Positions 9,473 to 19,733 are shown, numbered from the stretch's first letter. The stretch is DNA of 64,000 nt from Shewanella intestini (GCF_018221465.1 NZ_JAAIKR010000006.1:62001-126000); one strand, 5' to 3'. Numbers and translations: made by a program. Notes: a model not told the origin generated them from the letters alone.

Positions 9473-10315
9473 ATGGACAGTGCAATGGAATTGGTCTCAA
9501 TCCCTAATCAAGGACAAAAAGGCAAGGTTTGGCTTATTGGAGCAGGTCCAGGTGATGTTGATCTGTTGACCATCAAAGCCTATCGGCAACTTAAACAAGC
9601 CGATACCGTGCTGTTTGATGCATTGGTTAGTCCTGAGATTTTAGCGTTGATCCCAGAGCATGTTGAAAAGATAGCCGTAGGCAAGCGCGCCGGTAAGCAT
9701 AGCGCTAGCCAAGATCAAATTAATCAATTGCTTGTTACTAAAGCTTATACCCGTAAAAACGTGGTGCGTTTAAAAGGCGGTGACCCGTTTATTTTTGGCC
9801 GCGGCGGTGAAGAGTTACAAACTTTAGTGGCTGCAGGCGTGCAATTTGAAGTCATCCCCGGCATTACTGCTGCTAGCGGCGCATCTGCCTATGCAGGCAT
9901 TCCATTAACCCATCGCGATTATGCCCAAGGCGTGACCTTTATGACAGGTCATTGCCAACTTGAGAATCGCCCGATGGATTGGCAAAGTTATGCTAATAAA
10001 GACAATACCTTAGTGGTTTATATGGGGGTGTTAAACGCCAACATAATAAGCCAAGGCTTAATGGAGGCAGGTCGTAGCGGTACTACGCCAGTAGCCATTG
10101 TGTCGCAAGCAACAACCCCGCATCAACAATGCTTTATTGGCAAGCTTAGTGAGCTTGATCAATTAGCACGTTTGCCGCAATTGAAAATGCCAGCATTAAT
10201 GATCATTGGTGAAGTGGTGTCGTTGGCTGACAGTTTGAATTGGTTTAACCCGCAAGCAGATGAGCAGCTTAATCAAACCCATGATCAACCGCAGCGCACC
10301 ATGAAGGCGAACTAA
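9473..10315 (+). CDS. cobA: Uroporphyrinogen-III C-methyltransferase (siroheme branch)
   Basis: This enzyme uses SAM to methylate uroporphyrinogen III at C2 and C7, giving precorrin-2, the precursor of the siroheme needed by CysI. The diagnostic SUMT motifs are visible: VWLIGAGPGDVDLLT near residue 20, VRLKGGDPFIFGRGGEE near 100, and GITAASGASAYAGIPLTHR near 138. It is a stand-alone SUMT of 280 residues, without the dehydrogenase/ferrochelatase domain fused in E. coli CysG. That second activity must be encoded elsewhere. An alternative ATG lies at 9485, four codons in, and ribosome sites for both are weak. The gene heads the cysD-cysN-permease-cysC cluster. Confidence 0.94.
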   Translation: MDSAMELVSIPNQGQKGKVWLIGAGPGDVDLLTIKAYRQLKQADTVLFDALVSPEILALIPEHVEKIAVGKRAGKHSASQDQINQLLVTKAYTRKNVVRLKGGDPFIFGRGGEELQTLVAAGVQFEVIPGITAASGASAYAGIPLTHRDYAQGVTFMTGHCQLENRPMDWQSYANKDNTLVVYMGVLNANIISQGLMEAGRSGTTPVAIVSQATTPHQQCFIGKLSELDQLARLPQLKMPALMIIGEVVSLADSLNWFNPQADEQLNQTHDQPQRTMKAN

Positions 10316-10400
10316 CCTAATACAACAGCATCATTTAAATAATCAGTTTGATATTACCGGCTCAACACATTGAGCAAGATAACATATATGGAGAGTAATC

Positions 10401-11309
10401 ATGGCGAGTCGTTCATTAAGCCACTTACAACAGTTGGAAGCTGAAAGCATTCAAATCATTCGCGAAGTGGCAGCTGAGTTTGATAACCCAGTTATGCTGT
10501 ACTCTATCGGCAAAGACTCGTCAGTGATGCTGCACTTAGCTCGGAAAGCATTTTACCCGGGTAAAATTCCATTCCCGTTATTGCATGTCGACACCGGCTG
10601 GAAATTCAAAGAAATGATCCAGTTTCGTGACGCTCAAGCCAAAGCGTTTGGGTTTGAGTTATTAACTCACACCAACCAAGAGGGTGTAGAACAAGGTGTT
10701 GGCCCATTTACCCACGGCAGCGCTAAACATACCGACATCATGAAAACCCAAAGTTTAAAGCAAGCGTTAAACAAATACGGCTTTGACGCAGCTTTTGGCG
10801 GTGCTCGTCGTGACGAAGAGAAGTCACGCGCAAAAGAGCGCGTGTATTCGTTTCGCGATAAACATCACCGTTGGGATCCGAAAAACCAACGCCCAGAATT
10901 ATGGCGCACCTACAATGGCGCAGTAAATAAGGGCGAGAGTATTCGAGTATTCCCATTATCAAATTGGACCGAATTAGATATTTGGCAATATATCTACCAA
11001 GAGAACATTGAATTAGTGCCATTGTATTTTGCCGCCGATCGTCAAGTGGTTAACAAAGGCGGGCAATTGATTTTAAAAGACGACGAGCGCATGCCAATTG
11101 AAGCAGGCGAGCAAGTCACAACTCAGCGCGTTCGATTTAGAACACTAGGCTGTTATCCATTAACGGCAGCGATGCCAAGTGAAGCGGATGATTTAGAAAA
11201 AATCATCGAAGAGATGTTATTGACCCGTTCAAGTGAGCGTCAAGGCAGGCTGATTGATTCTGACCAATCTGCCTCAATGGAGCAGAAAAAACGCCAAGGT
11301 TATTTCTAA
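10401..11309 (+). CDS. cysD: Sulfate adenylyltransferase (ATP sulfurylase), small subunit
   Basis: CysD forms the catalytic half of heteromeric ATP sulfurylase, making adenosine 5'-phosphosulfate from sulfate and ATP. Its 302 residues equal the E. coli length. The PP-loop nucleotide-binding motif [10 protein letters not shown] lies at residues 34-43. The conserved stretch [20 protein letters not shown] follows in the middle, and the C-terminus is the family [10 protein letters not shown]...KKRQGYF. A GGAG ribosome site lies upstream. cysN follows after 55 bp. Confidence 0.97.
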   Translation: MASRSLSHLQQLEAESIQIIREVAAEFDNPVMLYSIGKDSSVMLHLARKAFYPGKIPFPLLHVDTGWKFKEMIQFRDAQAKAFGFELLTHTNQEGVEQGVGPFTHGSAKHTDIMKTQSLKQALNKYGFDAAFGGARRDEEKSRAKERVYSFRDKHHRWDPKNQRPELWRTYNGAVNKGESIRVFPLSNWTELDIWQYIYQENIELVPLYFAADRQVVNKGGQLILKDDERMPIEAGEQVTTQRVRFRTLGCYPLTAAMPSEADDLEKIIEEMLLTRSSERQGRLIDSDQSASMEQKKRQGYF

Positions 11310-11364
11310 CCCATGACATGTAGGCTGACAGCTAAAAGCAGCCGCACTTAACGTAATCATTAAT

Positions 11365-12837
11365 ATGACCATCTTCAATACGGTGAATAACATGAACCAA
11401 GCACTGAATAACACCACCCGTCTAGCCGCCGAAATCGAACAACACGGCGTGAAACAATATTTAGCCTTACAACAAAATAAAGGTTTATTGCGCTTTTTAA
11501 CCTGTGGCAGTGTCGATGACGGTAAATCGACCTTAATAGGGCGTCTATTACACGACAGCGCGCAAATTTACGAAGATCAATTAGCCAGCCTAAAAAGCGA
11601 TAGTGCCAAAATGGGGACAACAGGCGAAGCGATTGACTTAGCGTTGTTAGTTGACGGCTTACAAGCTGAGCGTGAACAAGGCATCACCATTGATGTGGCC
11701 TATCGTTACTTCTCCAGTGAAAAGCGCAAATTCATTATTGCTGACACCCCTGGTCACGAACAATACACCCGTAATATGGCTACAGGTGCATCAACCTGTG
11801 AACTGGCGGTTATCTTAGTTGATGCTCGTTACGGCGTGCAGACTCAAACCAAACGCCACGCCTTTATTGCCTCGTTATTGGGCATTCGCCACTTTGTGGT
11901 GGCGGTGAATAAAATGGATTTAGTGGGTTTTGAACAAGCCACATTTGACAATATTAGCCAAGAATTCGCCGAGTTCGTCAAAGACTTTGGCGACCTTGAT
12001 ATTCACTATGTGCCGCTGTCAGCATTAAATGGCGACAACGTGGTTAATAAAAGTGAGCAAGGTAGTTGGTACCAAGGTAAAACGTTATTGGAATTACTTG
12101 AAAGTATTGATACTCAACGTGAATTATCACAACAAGCGGTGCGTTTTCCGGTGCAATATGTTCAGCGACCTAACCTCGATTTCCGTGGTTTTTCAGGTAC
12201 GTTGGCATCAGGCATTATTGATGTGGGCGATGAAGTGGTGGCGCTGCCATCAAACAAGCGCAGCAAAATTGCACGCATTGTGACCTTTGATGGTGACATA
12301 GCGCAAGCTATTCCGGGACAAGCGGTTACGTTGACCCTTGAAGATGAAATTGATATTTCACGTGGCGATCTTATTGCCAAGGTGGGCAACGAGCCCAGTG
12401 TCGCCAACAAGCTCAGCGTTGACTTAGTTTGGATGGACGAAAAGCCATTGGCCGTTGGGCAAATGTACGACTTAAAAGTGGCTGGCAAGAAAACCCAAAC
12501 CATTGTCAGTGCCATTGAGTATGTCACCGACGTCAACACCTTAGACAAAAGTCAAGCAACCAGCTTACCCCTTAATAGCATTGCGCGGGTGCAATTAGAG
12601 CTCACGGAATCTATCGTGGTTGACCCTTACACCGTTAACCGTGACACCGGTGGACTCATTTTAATTGACCGACTCAGTAACGTGACCGTTGCCGCCGCTA
12701 TGGTCGTGAGTGCAAGTGTGCAACAAGATAGCGCCTGCAACAGTGAGTTTAGTGAATTTGAACTTGAGCTAAATGCCTTGGTTCGTAAGCATTTTCCTCA
12801 TTGGAATGCCCGCGACTTGAGCTTACTTGGCAAATAA
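11365..12837 (+). CDS. cysN: Sulfate adenylyltransferase, GTP-hydrolysing large subunit
   Basis: CysN is the EF-Tu-like GTPase whose GTP hydrolysis drives the unfavourable ATP sulfurylase reaction of CysD. The GTPase motifs are G1 GSVDDGKST (48-56), G3 DTPGH (127-131) and G4 NKMD (182-185), followed by translation-factor-type beta-barrel domains. At 490 residues it is slightly longer than the 475 of E. coli. An internal ATG at 11392 (MNQALNN) would shorten it by nine residues and has an equally weak ribosome site. It is not fused to an APS kinase, which instead is encoded separately at 14604. The stop codon is followed directly by the permease gene. Confidence 0.96.
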   Translation: MTIFNTVNNMNQALNNTTRLAAEIEQHGVKQYLALQQNKGLLRFLTCGSVDDGKSTLIGRLLHDSAQIYEDQLASLKSDSAKMGTTGEAIDLALLVDGLQAEREQGITIDVAYRYFSSEKRKFIIADTPGHEQYTRNMATGASTCELAVILVDARYGVQTQTKRHAFIASLLGIRHFVVAVNKMDLVGFEQATFDNISQEFAEFVKDFGDLDIHYVPLSALNGDNVVNKSEQGSWYQGKTLLELLESIDTQRELSQQAVRFPVQYVQRPNLDFRGFSGTLASGIIDVGDEVVALPSNKRSKIARIVTFDGDIAQAIPGQAVTLTLEDEIDISRGDLIAKVGNEPSVANKLSVDLVWMDEKPLAVGQMYDLKVAGKKTQTIVSAIEYVTDVNTLDKSQATSLPLNSIARVQLELTESIVVDPYTVNRDTGGLILIDRLSNVTVAAAMVVSASVQQDSACNSEFSEFELELNALVRKHFPHWNARDLSLLGK

Positions 12838-12840
12838 TTG

Positions 12841-14565
12841 ATGAGCGATATTGGCCTATTGGCATGCATATTAGTTGTCATGATAACCGGGCTTGTCAGT
12901 GGCATTGCTCGGCCTGCAACCCTGTTTTTCAGTGCCATGCTCGGTTGTTATTTACTGGGGTTAGTACAACTTGATACTGCTTTAGCCAGCTTCACTAATA
13001 CGGGGTTAATCGTATTAGTGCTGCTGGTACTCGCCGCTTCTGCGCTAGAGAAAACCGCATTAGTGGGCAAGTTAAGTGGCGATATTGGTAAAAACACTTT
13101 AGCCAGCACGATTGCCAAACTGGGGGTTTCTACCGCATTGTTGTCATCGTTTACCAATAACACCGCGGTCGTGGCGTCATTAATTGGCGTGGTGCGGCGC
13201 AACCAAGTTCATGCTCCTGCTAAGTTATTATTACCGTTAAATTTTGCCGCTATTCTTGGCGGCACATTAACGCTTATTGGCACCTCAACTAACTTAATTG
13301 TTAACTCGTTTGTAGAAAGTGCAGGGCTGCCAGCGTTGGGCTTTTTTGAGTTTACGCAAGTGGGCATGTTGTTGGTGTTATTTGGCGGGGCAACCATTGT
13401 GTTACTGGCTTATAGCCTGCCTGACCGACGTGAAGCACAAACCGATGAGTCATTGCCTTATTTGCTTGAAGCACATGTCGCAACGCACTCACAATTAGTC
13501 GGTCAAACCGTGGTTGAAAACCGCTTAAGAGCATTAAAAAAGCTGTATTTGGTTGAGCTTGAACGCAGTGGTATTCGTATTTGCCCTGTGCCGCCGCACA
13601 TGGTCATTCAACCCGGTGACATGCTGCGTTTTAGCGGCGCGGTTGAATCGGTGGAGCTATTACATCAGTTTGACGGCCTTGAATGGTTTGGTAAGCAACA
13701 AGCCAAAGGTCAAAACTTAGTTGAAGCGGTACTTGCCCCATCGGCATCATTAGTGGGCAGCACCTTAAAACATGTCAGATTTAGAGAAATTTTCGACTCA
13801 GCCGTGATGGCCATTCGCCGCGGTAATCAGCAACTAAAAGGCGGTTTGGGTGATATTCAATTACACGCGGGTGATATATTGCTTATTGCGCCAGGTGATG
13901 GCTTTAGTCATGCCGCCAAAGAACGCTCAGAATTTGCTGCCATTAGCGGCCTTGATTTAAATGTACGTCTTGATAATAAGCGCGGTCATTTTGTGCTTGG
14001 GGCATTTGCTGTCACCATTTTATTGAGCGTGTTAGAAATCATGCCACTGGCAAAAGGGTTGGTGTTATTACTGCTAAGTTATTTAGCTATTGGCGCACTT
14101 AATATGACCGAAATTAAACGCCGCTTTCCTATCGAACTGGTGGTGATTGTCGGCAGTGCGTTGTGTATTGCCAGCTTGATGGTGCAAACCGGACTCGCCG
14201 ACATTATTGCCCACAGTTTAATTAGCGTGTTTAACGGCCATAGTGTGTTTGCCGCTTTTGTAGGGGTGTATTTTCTTACGCTATTAGCGACTGAGATTGT
14301 AACTAACAATGCTGCGGCTGCCTTGGCGTTTCCGGTTGCGTTTGCCATTGCCAGTAGTTTTGGTGTTGATCCGCGACCGTTTATTATGGCGGTGGTGTTT
14401 GGTGCCAGTGCCAGCTTTATTTCACCATACGGTTATCAAACTAATTTAATGGTGTATAACGCCGGCAATTATAAATGGTCTGACTTTGTGCGTTTAGGTT
14501 TGCCGCTATCGTTGGTGTATTCCGCGGTGGTGATTATGGCAGTACCGTACTTTTTTCCTTTTTAA
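12841..14565 (+). CDS. SLC13/DASS-family anion permease with paired RCK-C (TrkA-C) domains, probable sulfate importer
   Basis: This is a polytopic inner-membrane carrier of 574 residues. Hydrophobic segments fill the N-terminal 190 and C-terminal 180 residues. The family motifs SSFTNNTAVVASL and GTLTLIGTSTNLIVNSF occur in the first half, and TNNAAAALAFPVAFA in the second. The middle holds two regulatory RCK-C (TrkA_C) domains, one ending around PHMVIQPGDMLRFSG and the other around DIQLHAGDILLIAPG. The frame opens with TTG at 12838 abutting the cysN stop, but ATG at 12841 is preferred. Its position between cysN and cysC strongly suggests a Na+-coupled sulfate importer. Substrate is inferred from context only. 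Confidence 0.88.
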   Translation: MSDIGLLACILVVMITGLVSGIARPATLFFSAMLGCYLLGLVQLDTALASFTNTGLIVLVLLVLAASALEKTALVGKLSGDIGKNTLASTIAKLGVSTALLSSFTNNTAVVASLIGVVRRNQVHAPAKLLLPLNFAAILGGTLTLIGTSTNLIVNSFVESAGLPALGFFEFTQVGMLLVLFGGATIVLLAYSLPDRREAQTDESLPYLLEAHVATHSQLVGQTVVENRLRALKKLYLVELERSGIRICPVPPHMVIQPGDMLRFSGAVESVELLHQFDGLEWFGKQQAKGQNLVEAVLAPSASLVGSTLKHVRFREIFDSAVMAIRRGNQQLKGGLGDIQLHAGDILLIAPGDGFSHAAKERSEFAAISGLDLNVRLDNKRGHFVLGAFAVTILLSVLEIMPLAKGLVLLLLSYLAIGALNMTEIKRRFPIELVVIVGSALCIASLMVQTGLADIIAHSLISVFNGHSVFAAFVGVYFLTLLATEIVTNNAAAALAFPVAFAIASSFGVDPRPFIMAVVFGASASFISPYGYQTNLMVYNAGNYKWSDFVRLGLPLSLVYSAVVIMAVPYFFPF

Positions 14566-14603
14566 ATTGAATTGCCGAAAGGGTTCGGCATGATGGAGTA
14601 TTC

Positions 14604-15227
14604 ATGACAGATATCGTGTGGCATAAGCATGAAATTGATCAACTAGCGCGCGGTCGTCAAAAAGGTCAAAAGCCTGTATTACTTTGGTTTACTGGTTTGT
14701 CAGGCTCTGGCAAATCAACCCTTGCAGGTGCATTAGAGCAAGCCCTGTTTAGCGCTAACTTTCATACTTATTTGCTCGACGGTGACAATGTGCGTCATGG
14801 TTTATGCAAAGACTTAGGTTTTAGCATGCAAGACCGTGATGAAAACCTCCGCCGCGTGGGAGAGGTGGCTAAATTGATGGTCGACTCTGGCCTTGTGGTG
14901 TTGTCGGCATTTATTTCACCGACTAAGCAAGAACGTGACCGAGTCAGGGAACTGTTTAGCGACGGTGAGTTTATTGAAGTGCATGTTTCTACACCTCTTG
15001 AGGTCTGTGAACAGCGCGATCCCAAAGGTTTATATGCCAAAGCTCGCCAAGGCGAGATTGCAAACTTTACTGGGATATCTTCTCCTTATGAAGCGCCTGA
15101 AGCGGCGGAGTTAACCATTGATACCAGTAAAGGCGATCTAAGCTTGCAGGTGAATGCGTTGATGAGTTATTTAAATGCTATCCAAGTGATAGACACCGAC
15201 CATGTTGATAATGGCTTAGGCATTTAA
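14604..15227 (+). CDS. cysC: Adenylyl-sulfate (APS) kinase
   Basis: CysC phosphorylates APS to PAPS, the substrate of the CysH enzyme encoded at 4620. The Walker A motif GLSGSGKST occupies residues 31-39. The family signatures [18 protein letters not shown] and [13 protein letters not shown] follow. Its 207 residues compare with 201 in E. coli. A GGAG ribosome site precedes the ATG, 38 bp after the permease stop. It is the last gene of the cobA-cysDN-permease-cysC run, and a bidirectional terminator lies downstream. Confidence 0.97.
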   Translation: MTDIVWHKHEIDQLARGRQKGQKPVLLWFTGLSGSGKSTLAGALEQALFSANFHTYLLDGDNVRHGLCKDLGFSMQDRDENLRRVGEVAKLMVDSGLVVLSAFISPTKQERDRVRELFSDGEFIEVHVSTPLEVCEQRDPKGLYAKARQGEIANFTGISSPYEAPEAAELTIDTSKGDLSLQVNALMSYLNAIQVIDTDHVDNGLGI

Positions 15228-15391
15228 AGTCGGGCTAAATTAGATGGGCTTTGATTCATATACCAATGAGTTTGCTTGTTTAGGTTTACTTTAGCTCGCA
15301 CCTTGCCTGGATGGATTTAACCGGCTGAGGGCATTGAGCAATCTTGGCGCTTAAGCCTGTTTGCTTGTCATTTAGCGCCAATAAGCCAGTA

Positions 15392-15419
15392 AAAAACGCG
15401 ATCAAGTGATCGCGTTTTT
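15392..15419. terminator. Bidirectional terminator between cysC and the convergent methylase gene
   Basis: A 13-bp arm, AAAAACGCGATCA, is followed almost at once by its complement TGATCGCGTTTTT. The G/C core is flanked by A-runs and T-runs, so it can terminate transcription from either side. Confidence 0.88.
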
Positions 15420-15442
15420 ATTGTTCATCTTACTGCTCGTGT

Positions 15443-16618
15443 TTACGCTGTTTTCAGTAACGAAATCGCTGCAGGTAACGAGGTGAGGTCGTATTCGCTT
15501 AAAATGTGTTTAACACCCTCGATAAACTTCTTTTTGTGCTGCCTTACAATGCTGTAGGTCTGGAAACAAAGGATAACATCTTGCTGGCTTAAGCCTTGTT
15601 GATGATGGTACATCGCCGATAAATAACAGCGGATCATAAAGCAATCAATAATAAGCTGTTGTAATAATTGTTCAGGCTCAAGTGTGTCGCTCATTGGGAA
15701 ATGGTCGGTGTACATTGAATACAAAATATACCGGGTGAATAGCTCGTCGTGGTTGTCAATCACTTTCACCACACGTTCATTCCACAGCTTGTTCATCTCA
15801 TCGATTGCGTGAGTCTGTTGTTGGTCAAAAATAGCTTCAATAGCTTGGTTTAATGCATTAAAGCGCGGACGTGCCCCTCGAGAATGTACTTTGCAAACTT
15901 CTTTATGTACTGCAATAAAAGTATGGGTTTGCGGCATGACATTATAAGGCAACTCTTGATAGCTTTTAGACAACATATCATTGTTATTCATGGTGACAAG
16001 TTGCTGATGGCGGATGTCTATTTGTGCAATCTCAAGTTGATTATTTTTGGCTTGGGTAGCGGTTTTTAATAAAAAACCAATGGCCAATAAGGCTTGTTGC
16101 CACGGTTTATTGCTGTTCACTAACAGGTCTAAACTGTAGTCATAGGTTTTTTCTAGCCAAATAGGTAAGGCTTTGGCTACCGTCTTTGAGCCGCTTGCGG
16201 TTGATGAAAATTGGAATGCGTCATCAAATAGCACAATACGAGCAACTTCAGGGCATGATAAATACATGCTCATGTACTTATTTGTCGCTAATATTTTGTC
16301 ATTACGGGGGTAGGTCTTACAGGTATAACTTAATGCTTGTGGGCCTGAGTGAGCATGGATATGACACAGTTTCTGTTCATTTAAAAAAGGGCAGGCGCCG
16401 TTTTCATCTAACTTGACTACCGCCCAGTTGGCGGCATCTTTTTTAATCTCTGTGAGTGCAAATTTGGCAATGTCAGCTAAAAAAGGCACTTCAACAGCCT
16501 TTTTGTAGCCTTGTTTATCAAAGGTTATTCGCCAGTCATTACAACAGCTGTCCGCGCATTCTGGGCCTATACAATTAAATAAACTGACAAAACTGGGTTT
16601 GATGATTGAATTTTCCAT
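15443..16618 (-). CDS. FliB-family N-methyltransferase (flagellin lysine-N-methylase-like)
   Basis: The N-terminus carries the FliB signature, a cysteine cluster in NCIGPECADSCCNDWRITFD (about residues 15-34), followed by CPFLNE..LCHIH near residues 75-87. FliB of Salmonella methylates lysines on flagellin, and this family is thought to be a metalloenzyme using the cysteines. Here the 391-residue gene stands apart from any flagellar gene, so a flagellin substrate is not supported by context. An AAGGA ribosome site precedes the ATG. The gene is convergent with cysC and precedes, on the same strand, nothing obviously related. Family assignment is good; the target protein is unknown. Confidence 0.82.
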   Translation of the reverse strand: MENSIIKPSFVSLFNCIGPECADSCCNDWRITFDKQGYKKAVEVPFLADIAKFALTEIKKDAANWAVVKLDENGACPFLNEQKLCHIHAHSGPQALSYTCKTYPRNDKILATNKYMSMYLSCPEVARIVLFDDAFQFSSTASGSKTVAKALPIWLEKTYDYSLDLLVNSNKPWQQALLAIGFLLKTATQAKNNQLEIAQIDIRHQQLVTMNNNDMLSKSYQELPYNVMPQTHTFIAVHKEVCKVHSRGARPRFNALNQAIEAIFDQQQTHAIDEMNKLWNERVVKVIDNHDELFTRYILYSMYTDHFPMSDTLEPEQLLQQLIIDCFMIRCYLSAMYHHQQGLSQQDVILCFQTYSIVRQHKKKFIEGVKHILSEYDLTSLPAAISLLKTA

Positions 16619-16676
16619 TTTGTTCCTTGCTTAGGCCTACCGCGTATCACTGTTCGCTGTAAAGATAGATTTTTGA

Positions 16677-17840
16677 CTAGATTAGCACATCATGCAAAAC
16701 CCGCGCCCAATTACCGCCAAGGAAACGATCGCGATCTGATGATTTAAAACGCGCTTTGCGCAGTGCATCATCAATTCGGCTCATGCGATCAATATCATTT
16801 AATTCAGGGATCACCACATGTTGGGGTTCAATTTCAAAGCCCAATACATTATTGGCACGCATACTATGCCACCAACCAAGGTATTCCTTTACTCCTTCGC
16901 TATTGTTGTTATCTAGTGCTAATAGATTTTTTTGGCCACGAAGTGGGAAGTCGTTAGCAATCGCAACGGCTTCTACACCGCCTACACGACTTATATGTTC
17001 AATGTGGCGAATATAATCTTTAAGGGTTGGTTCGCTGTTATTGGTTAACCAAAAGCTCATCATAAATACCCCAAAGACGCCGCCAGTATCCGCGATGGCG
17101 CGGATAACTTCATCGGGTGAGCAACGGGCATTATTCACAATACTGCGCGCAGCACCGTGGGTTTGTACAATTGGACGTTGGCTGGCTTTAGCGGTATCTA
17201 ATGCCGTTTGAGCGCTAGAGTGGCTGACATCAATTAACATGTTTTTGTGGTTTAGCGCCTCAATTAACGTATGGCCTTTTGCACTAAGCGGCAAGTTAAG
17301 GCTGGTTTCACCATTATTATCTAGTGCGCCGCCAGCAAATTCATTGCCAAAATGGTGGGTTAACTGCAAAATTCGCAGCCCTTGTTCTTTAAACGCTTCT
17401 AGTTGTTGCCAATGGTTAAGGGCTGTATCACCTTCAATGCAATCAGCCCCTTGAATTTGGAAAAACACCGCGGTTTGTTGCTGTTTAACGGCCAGTTCAA
17501 TGTCTGCGCCAATTAAGCCTTTACGGTACACTTCTGGGTGCGCCTCAATCGTGGCGTTGGCTTTGGCAATGCTTTTTATACAGGCATTGTAGGTGCGTTT
17601 GTAATTGGTGCTGCCGTCGGGGCGAGTGATGGCTTCAATATCAGAAATATCGGCAATAAAAGCATTGAGCTTAGATGCACGAACGTCATTAATATCGTTG
17701 GGCAAAAAGCTCAAACCATCAATGTATAACGGTTGAGATTTAGCCATGCTGGGTAAGGAAGCAAAGGGTGACATTAACGTGGCTGCTCCAAGGCCTTTTA
17801 GTAGGTGGCGGCGAGTTGGATTACACACGGTTGTTGTCAT
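16677..17840 (-). CDS. Membrane dipeptidase (peptidase M19) with Tat signal
   Basis: M19 dipeptidases are zinc enzymes that cleave dipeptides, including D-residue containing ones and some beta-lactams. The N-terminus TRRHLLKGLGAATLMSPFAS is a twin-arginine signal with a hydrophobic stretch, implying export of the folded metalloenzyme to the periplasm. Family motifs are visible: LTHHFGNEFAGGALDNN, LIDVSHSSAQTALDTAKAS, QTHGAARSIVNNARCSPDE and the near C-terminal FLGGNWARV. Its 387 residues fit the family. An AAGGA ribosome site lies upstream. It lies 20 bp downstream of csdE on the same strand and may be read through from it. Confidence 0.92.
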   Translation of the reverse strand: MTTTVCNPTRRHLLKGLGAATLMSPFASLPSMAKSQPLYIDGLSFLPNDINDVRASKLNAFIADISDIEAITRPDGSTNYKRTYNACIKSIAKANATIEAHPEVYRKGLIGADIELAVKQQQTAVFFQIQGADCIEGDTALNHWQQLEAFKEQGLRILQLTHHFGNEFAGGALDNNGETSLNLPLSAKGHTLIEALNHKNMLIDVSHSSAQTALDTAKASQRPIVQTHGAARSIVNNARCSPDEVIRAIADTGGVFGVFMMSFWLTNNSEPTLKDYIRHIEHISRVGGVEAVAIANDFPLRGQKNLLALDNNNSEGVKEYLGWWHSMRANNVLGFEIEPQHVVIPELNDIDRMSRIDDALRKARFKSSDRDRFLGGNWARVLHDVLI

Positions 17841-17860
17841 TCTATATCCTTAATTTGCTG

Positions 17861-18310
17861 TTATGAACCTTGCTGGCTAAAAGCGAGAATCGCGTTAGCT
17901 AAGGCTGTTATTCCATTGGTACGTGACGGACTTAATTGACCACTGAGCCCAAGCTGCTGAAAGTGTTTATTGAGATCATATTGGCTTATTTCAACACGGC
18001 TTTTGCCTTGGGTTTCGCTTAAAATAATTGCAATGAGCCCTTTGACAATTCGCGCATCACTACTGGCAATGAAGTAGTGTTGATTGTCTTGGGCTTGGTG
18101 GTAGAGCCATGCATTGCTTTCACAGCCTTTTACTTGCGCAGCATCTTGTTGTAAATGTGCGGGAAATTCAGGTAACTGTTTACCTAATAACATTATTTGG
18201 CGGTACTTTTCTTGCCAATTGCTGGCGCGTTGGATATGTGCAACACCTTCAGTAATCGCTTGAGGTAAAGGCGTAAATAATGCGGCGGCTGGTGAAGCTG
18301 TCAGTGACAT
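17861..18310 (-). CDS. csdE: Cysteine desulfuration protein, SufE/CsdE family
   Basis: SufE/CsdE proteins accept persulfide sulfur from a cysteine desulfurase and pass it on. The conserved acceptor cysteine is C63 in VKGCESNAWL, and the C-terminal half keeps the family pattern of a helical scaffold ending in a helix. The 149-residue length is typical. The gene lies 40 bp downstream of the desulfurase gene in the same direction, matching the csdA-csdE pairing. I choose CsdE rather than SufE because no suf assembly genes are nearby. The ribosome site is weak. Confidence 0.88.
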   Translation of the reverse strand: MSLTASPAAALFTPLPQAITEGVAHIQRASNWQEKYRQIMLLGKQLPEFPAHLQQDAAQVKGCESNAWLYHQAQDNQHYFIASSDARIVKGLIAIILSETQGKSRVEISQYDLNKHFQQLGLSGQLSPSRTNGITALANAILAFSQQGS

Positions 18311-18350
18311 GAAACGGGTCTCGTTAACGGATAAAAACAGTAAGGCTATT

Positions 18351-19646
18351 TTATACCAAAATGTTGATGACTTCTTTTAAGGCCGTAATAAAACGGTCAA
18401 TATCATCGTGGTTGCTATACATTCCAACCGAAGCTCTGCAACAGCCTTTAAGCCCTAAGTGGGTCATTAATGGCATGGCACAATGATGGCCGCAGCGTAC
18501 CGCAATACCTTGCTGATCTAATAAAATCCCCACATCTTGATGATGTTCGCCTTTAATATTAAAGGCCACAGCCCCAATATTGTGCCGGCTGTTATTGGGC
18601 ATAGCTGTTGAGTTTATATCAGTTAATTCAACCCCATAGAGTTCAATATTGCTTAATAAACTTAACTGTTGCTGAAGATAGCAGACTAATTGCTGTTCAT
18701 GGTGTTTTATGTGCTCTGAGTCTTGTGAGCGAATAAAATCAATGGCGGCGCCCAAGCCAATGACTTCAGCAATGGGCGGGGTGCCGGCTTCGAGTCGGTT
18801 GGGCAGCTCACCATAAGTGGTGTGCTGAAAACTCACGGTTTTGATCATTTCGCCGCCGGTAAGCATTGGGGTTAATTGTTCTAACGCGGCCAGCTTGCCA
18901 TATAGTACGCCAACACCTGTAGGGCCATACATTTTATGCCCAGAAAAAGCATAAAAGTCACAATCAATTTGGGCCACATTAACCGCTATGTGAGCGATAG
19001 CTTGGGCACCGTCGACTAAGGTTATCGCGCCTTTTGCTTTGGCTTTACTCACCATTTGCTGAACCGGATTAACCGTGCCTAATGCATTAGTGACATGAGC
19101 AAGGGCGACGACTTTGGGCTGCATAGCAAGTTTAGCGTCATAATCGCTTTGGTCTATAAGCCCATTACTGGTGAGTTTAATTGGCATCACTTTAGCACCA
19201 GTGCGCTTAGCAAGTGCTTGCCAAGGCACAATATTGGCGTGATGTGCTGCGCCATCGATTAAAATAATGTCATTGCAATTGAGCTGCTCAGTTAACCCGT
19301 GCGCCACCATGTTGATGGCGCTCGTGGTACCGTGAGTAAAAATTATTTGTTGGCGATTGTTGGCGTGAATAAACTGCTGCACCTTATCTCTAACCGCTTC
19401 ATAGTCGCGGGTGGCTTGTGCTGACAATTGATAAGCGCCGCGATGAACATTGGCATTACCTTGTTGATAGTAATGGTTCATTGCCTCAATGACTGAATGT
19501 GGTTTTTGGCTAGTGGCGGCGGTGTCCAAATAACAAATAGAGGGCTGATGCGCCTGCGACAATAACGGAAACTGTTCACGAATAGCGCGGTGGTCAAACG
19601 GTTGATTAAGCGCTTTGCTTGGCTGGGTATTAGGTGTGTTTGTCAT
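18351..19646 (-). CDS. csdA: Cysteine desulfurase, CsdA/SufS group II
   Basis: This PLP enzyme removes sulfur from cysteine as a persulfide. The PLP lysine is K238 in SGHKMYGPTG. The catalytic persulfide cysteine is C389 in VRCGHHCAMP, the short-loop arrangement typical of group II desulfurases (SufS/CsdA). The 431 residues are slightly longer than the roughly 400 of E. coli because of a Gln/Asn-rich N-terminal extension of about 15 residues and a small insertion (residues 340-356). The gene probably forms a transcription unit with csdE. The absence of sufABCD argues for a CsdA role in sulfur transfer rather than the main Suf pathway. Confidence 0.92.
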   Translation of the reverse strand: MTNTPNTQPSKALNQPFDHRAIREQFPLLSQAHQPSICYLDTAATSQKPHSVIEAMNHYYQQGNANVHRGAYQLSAQATRDYEAVRDKVQQFIHANNRQQIIFTHGTTSAINMVAHGLTEQLNCNDIILIDGAAHHANIVPWQALAKRTGAKVMPIKLTSNGLIDQSDYDAKLAMQPKVVALAHVTNALGTVNPVQQMVSKAKAKGAITLVDGAQAIAHIAVNVAQIDCDFYAFSGHKMYGPTGVGVLYGKLAALEQLTPMLTGGEMIKTVSFQHTTYGELPNRLEAGTPPIAEVIGLGAAIDFIRSQDSEHIKHHEQQLVCYLQQQLSLLSNIELYGVELTDINSTAMPNNSRHNIGAVAFNIKGEHHQDVGILLDQQGIAVRCGHHCAMPLMTHLGLKGCCRASVGMYSNHDDIDRFITALKEVINILV

Positions 19647-19733
19647 TGGTTAGCAACTAAAAAGGGCATCAATATAGTGGCGATCTTCGAGTAAATTGCT
19701 GCCCTTTGCAAGTCTATCTGTTGGCTTTGATTA

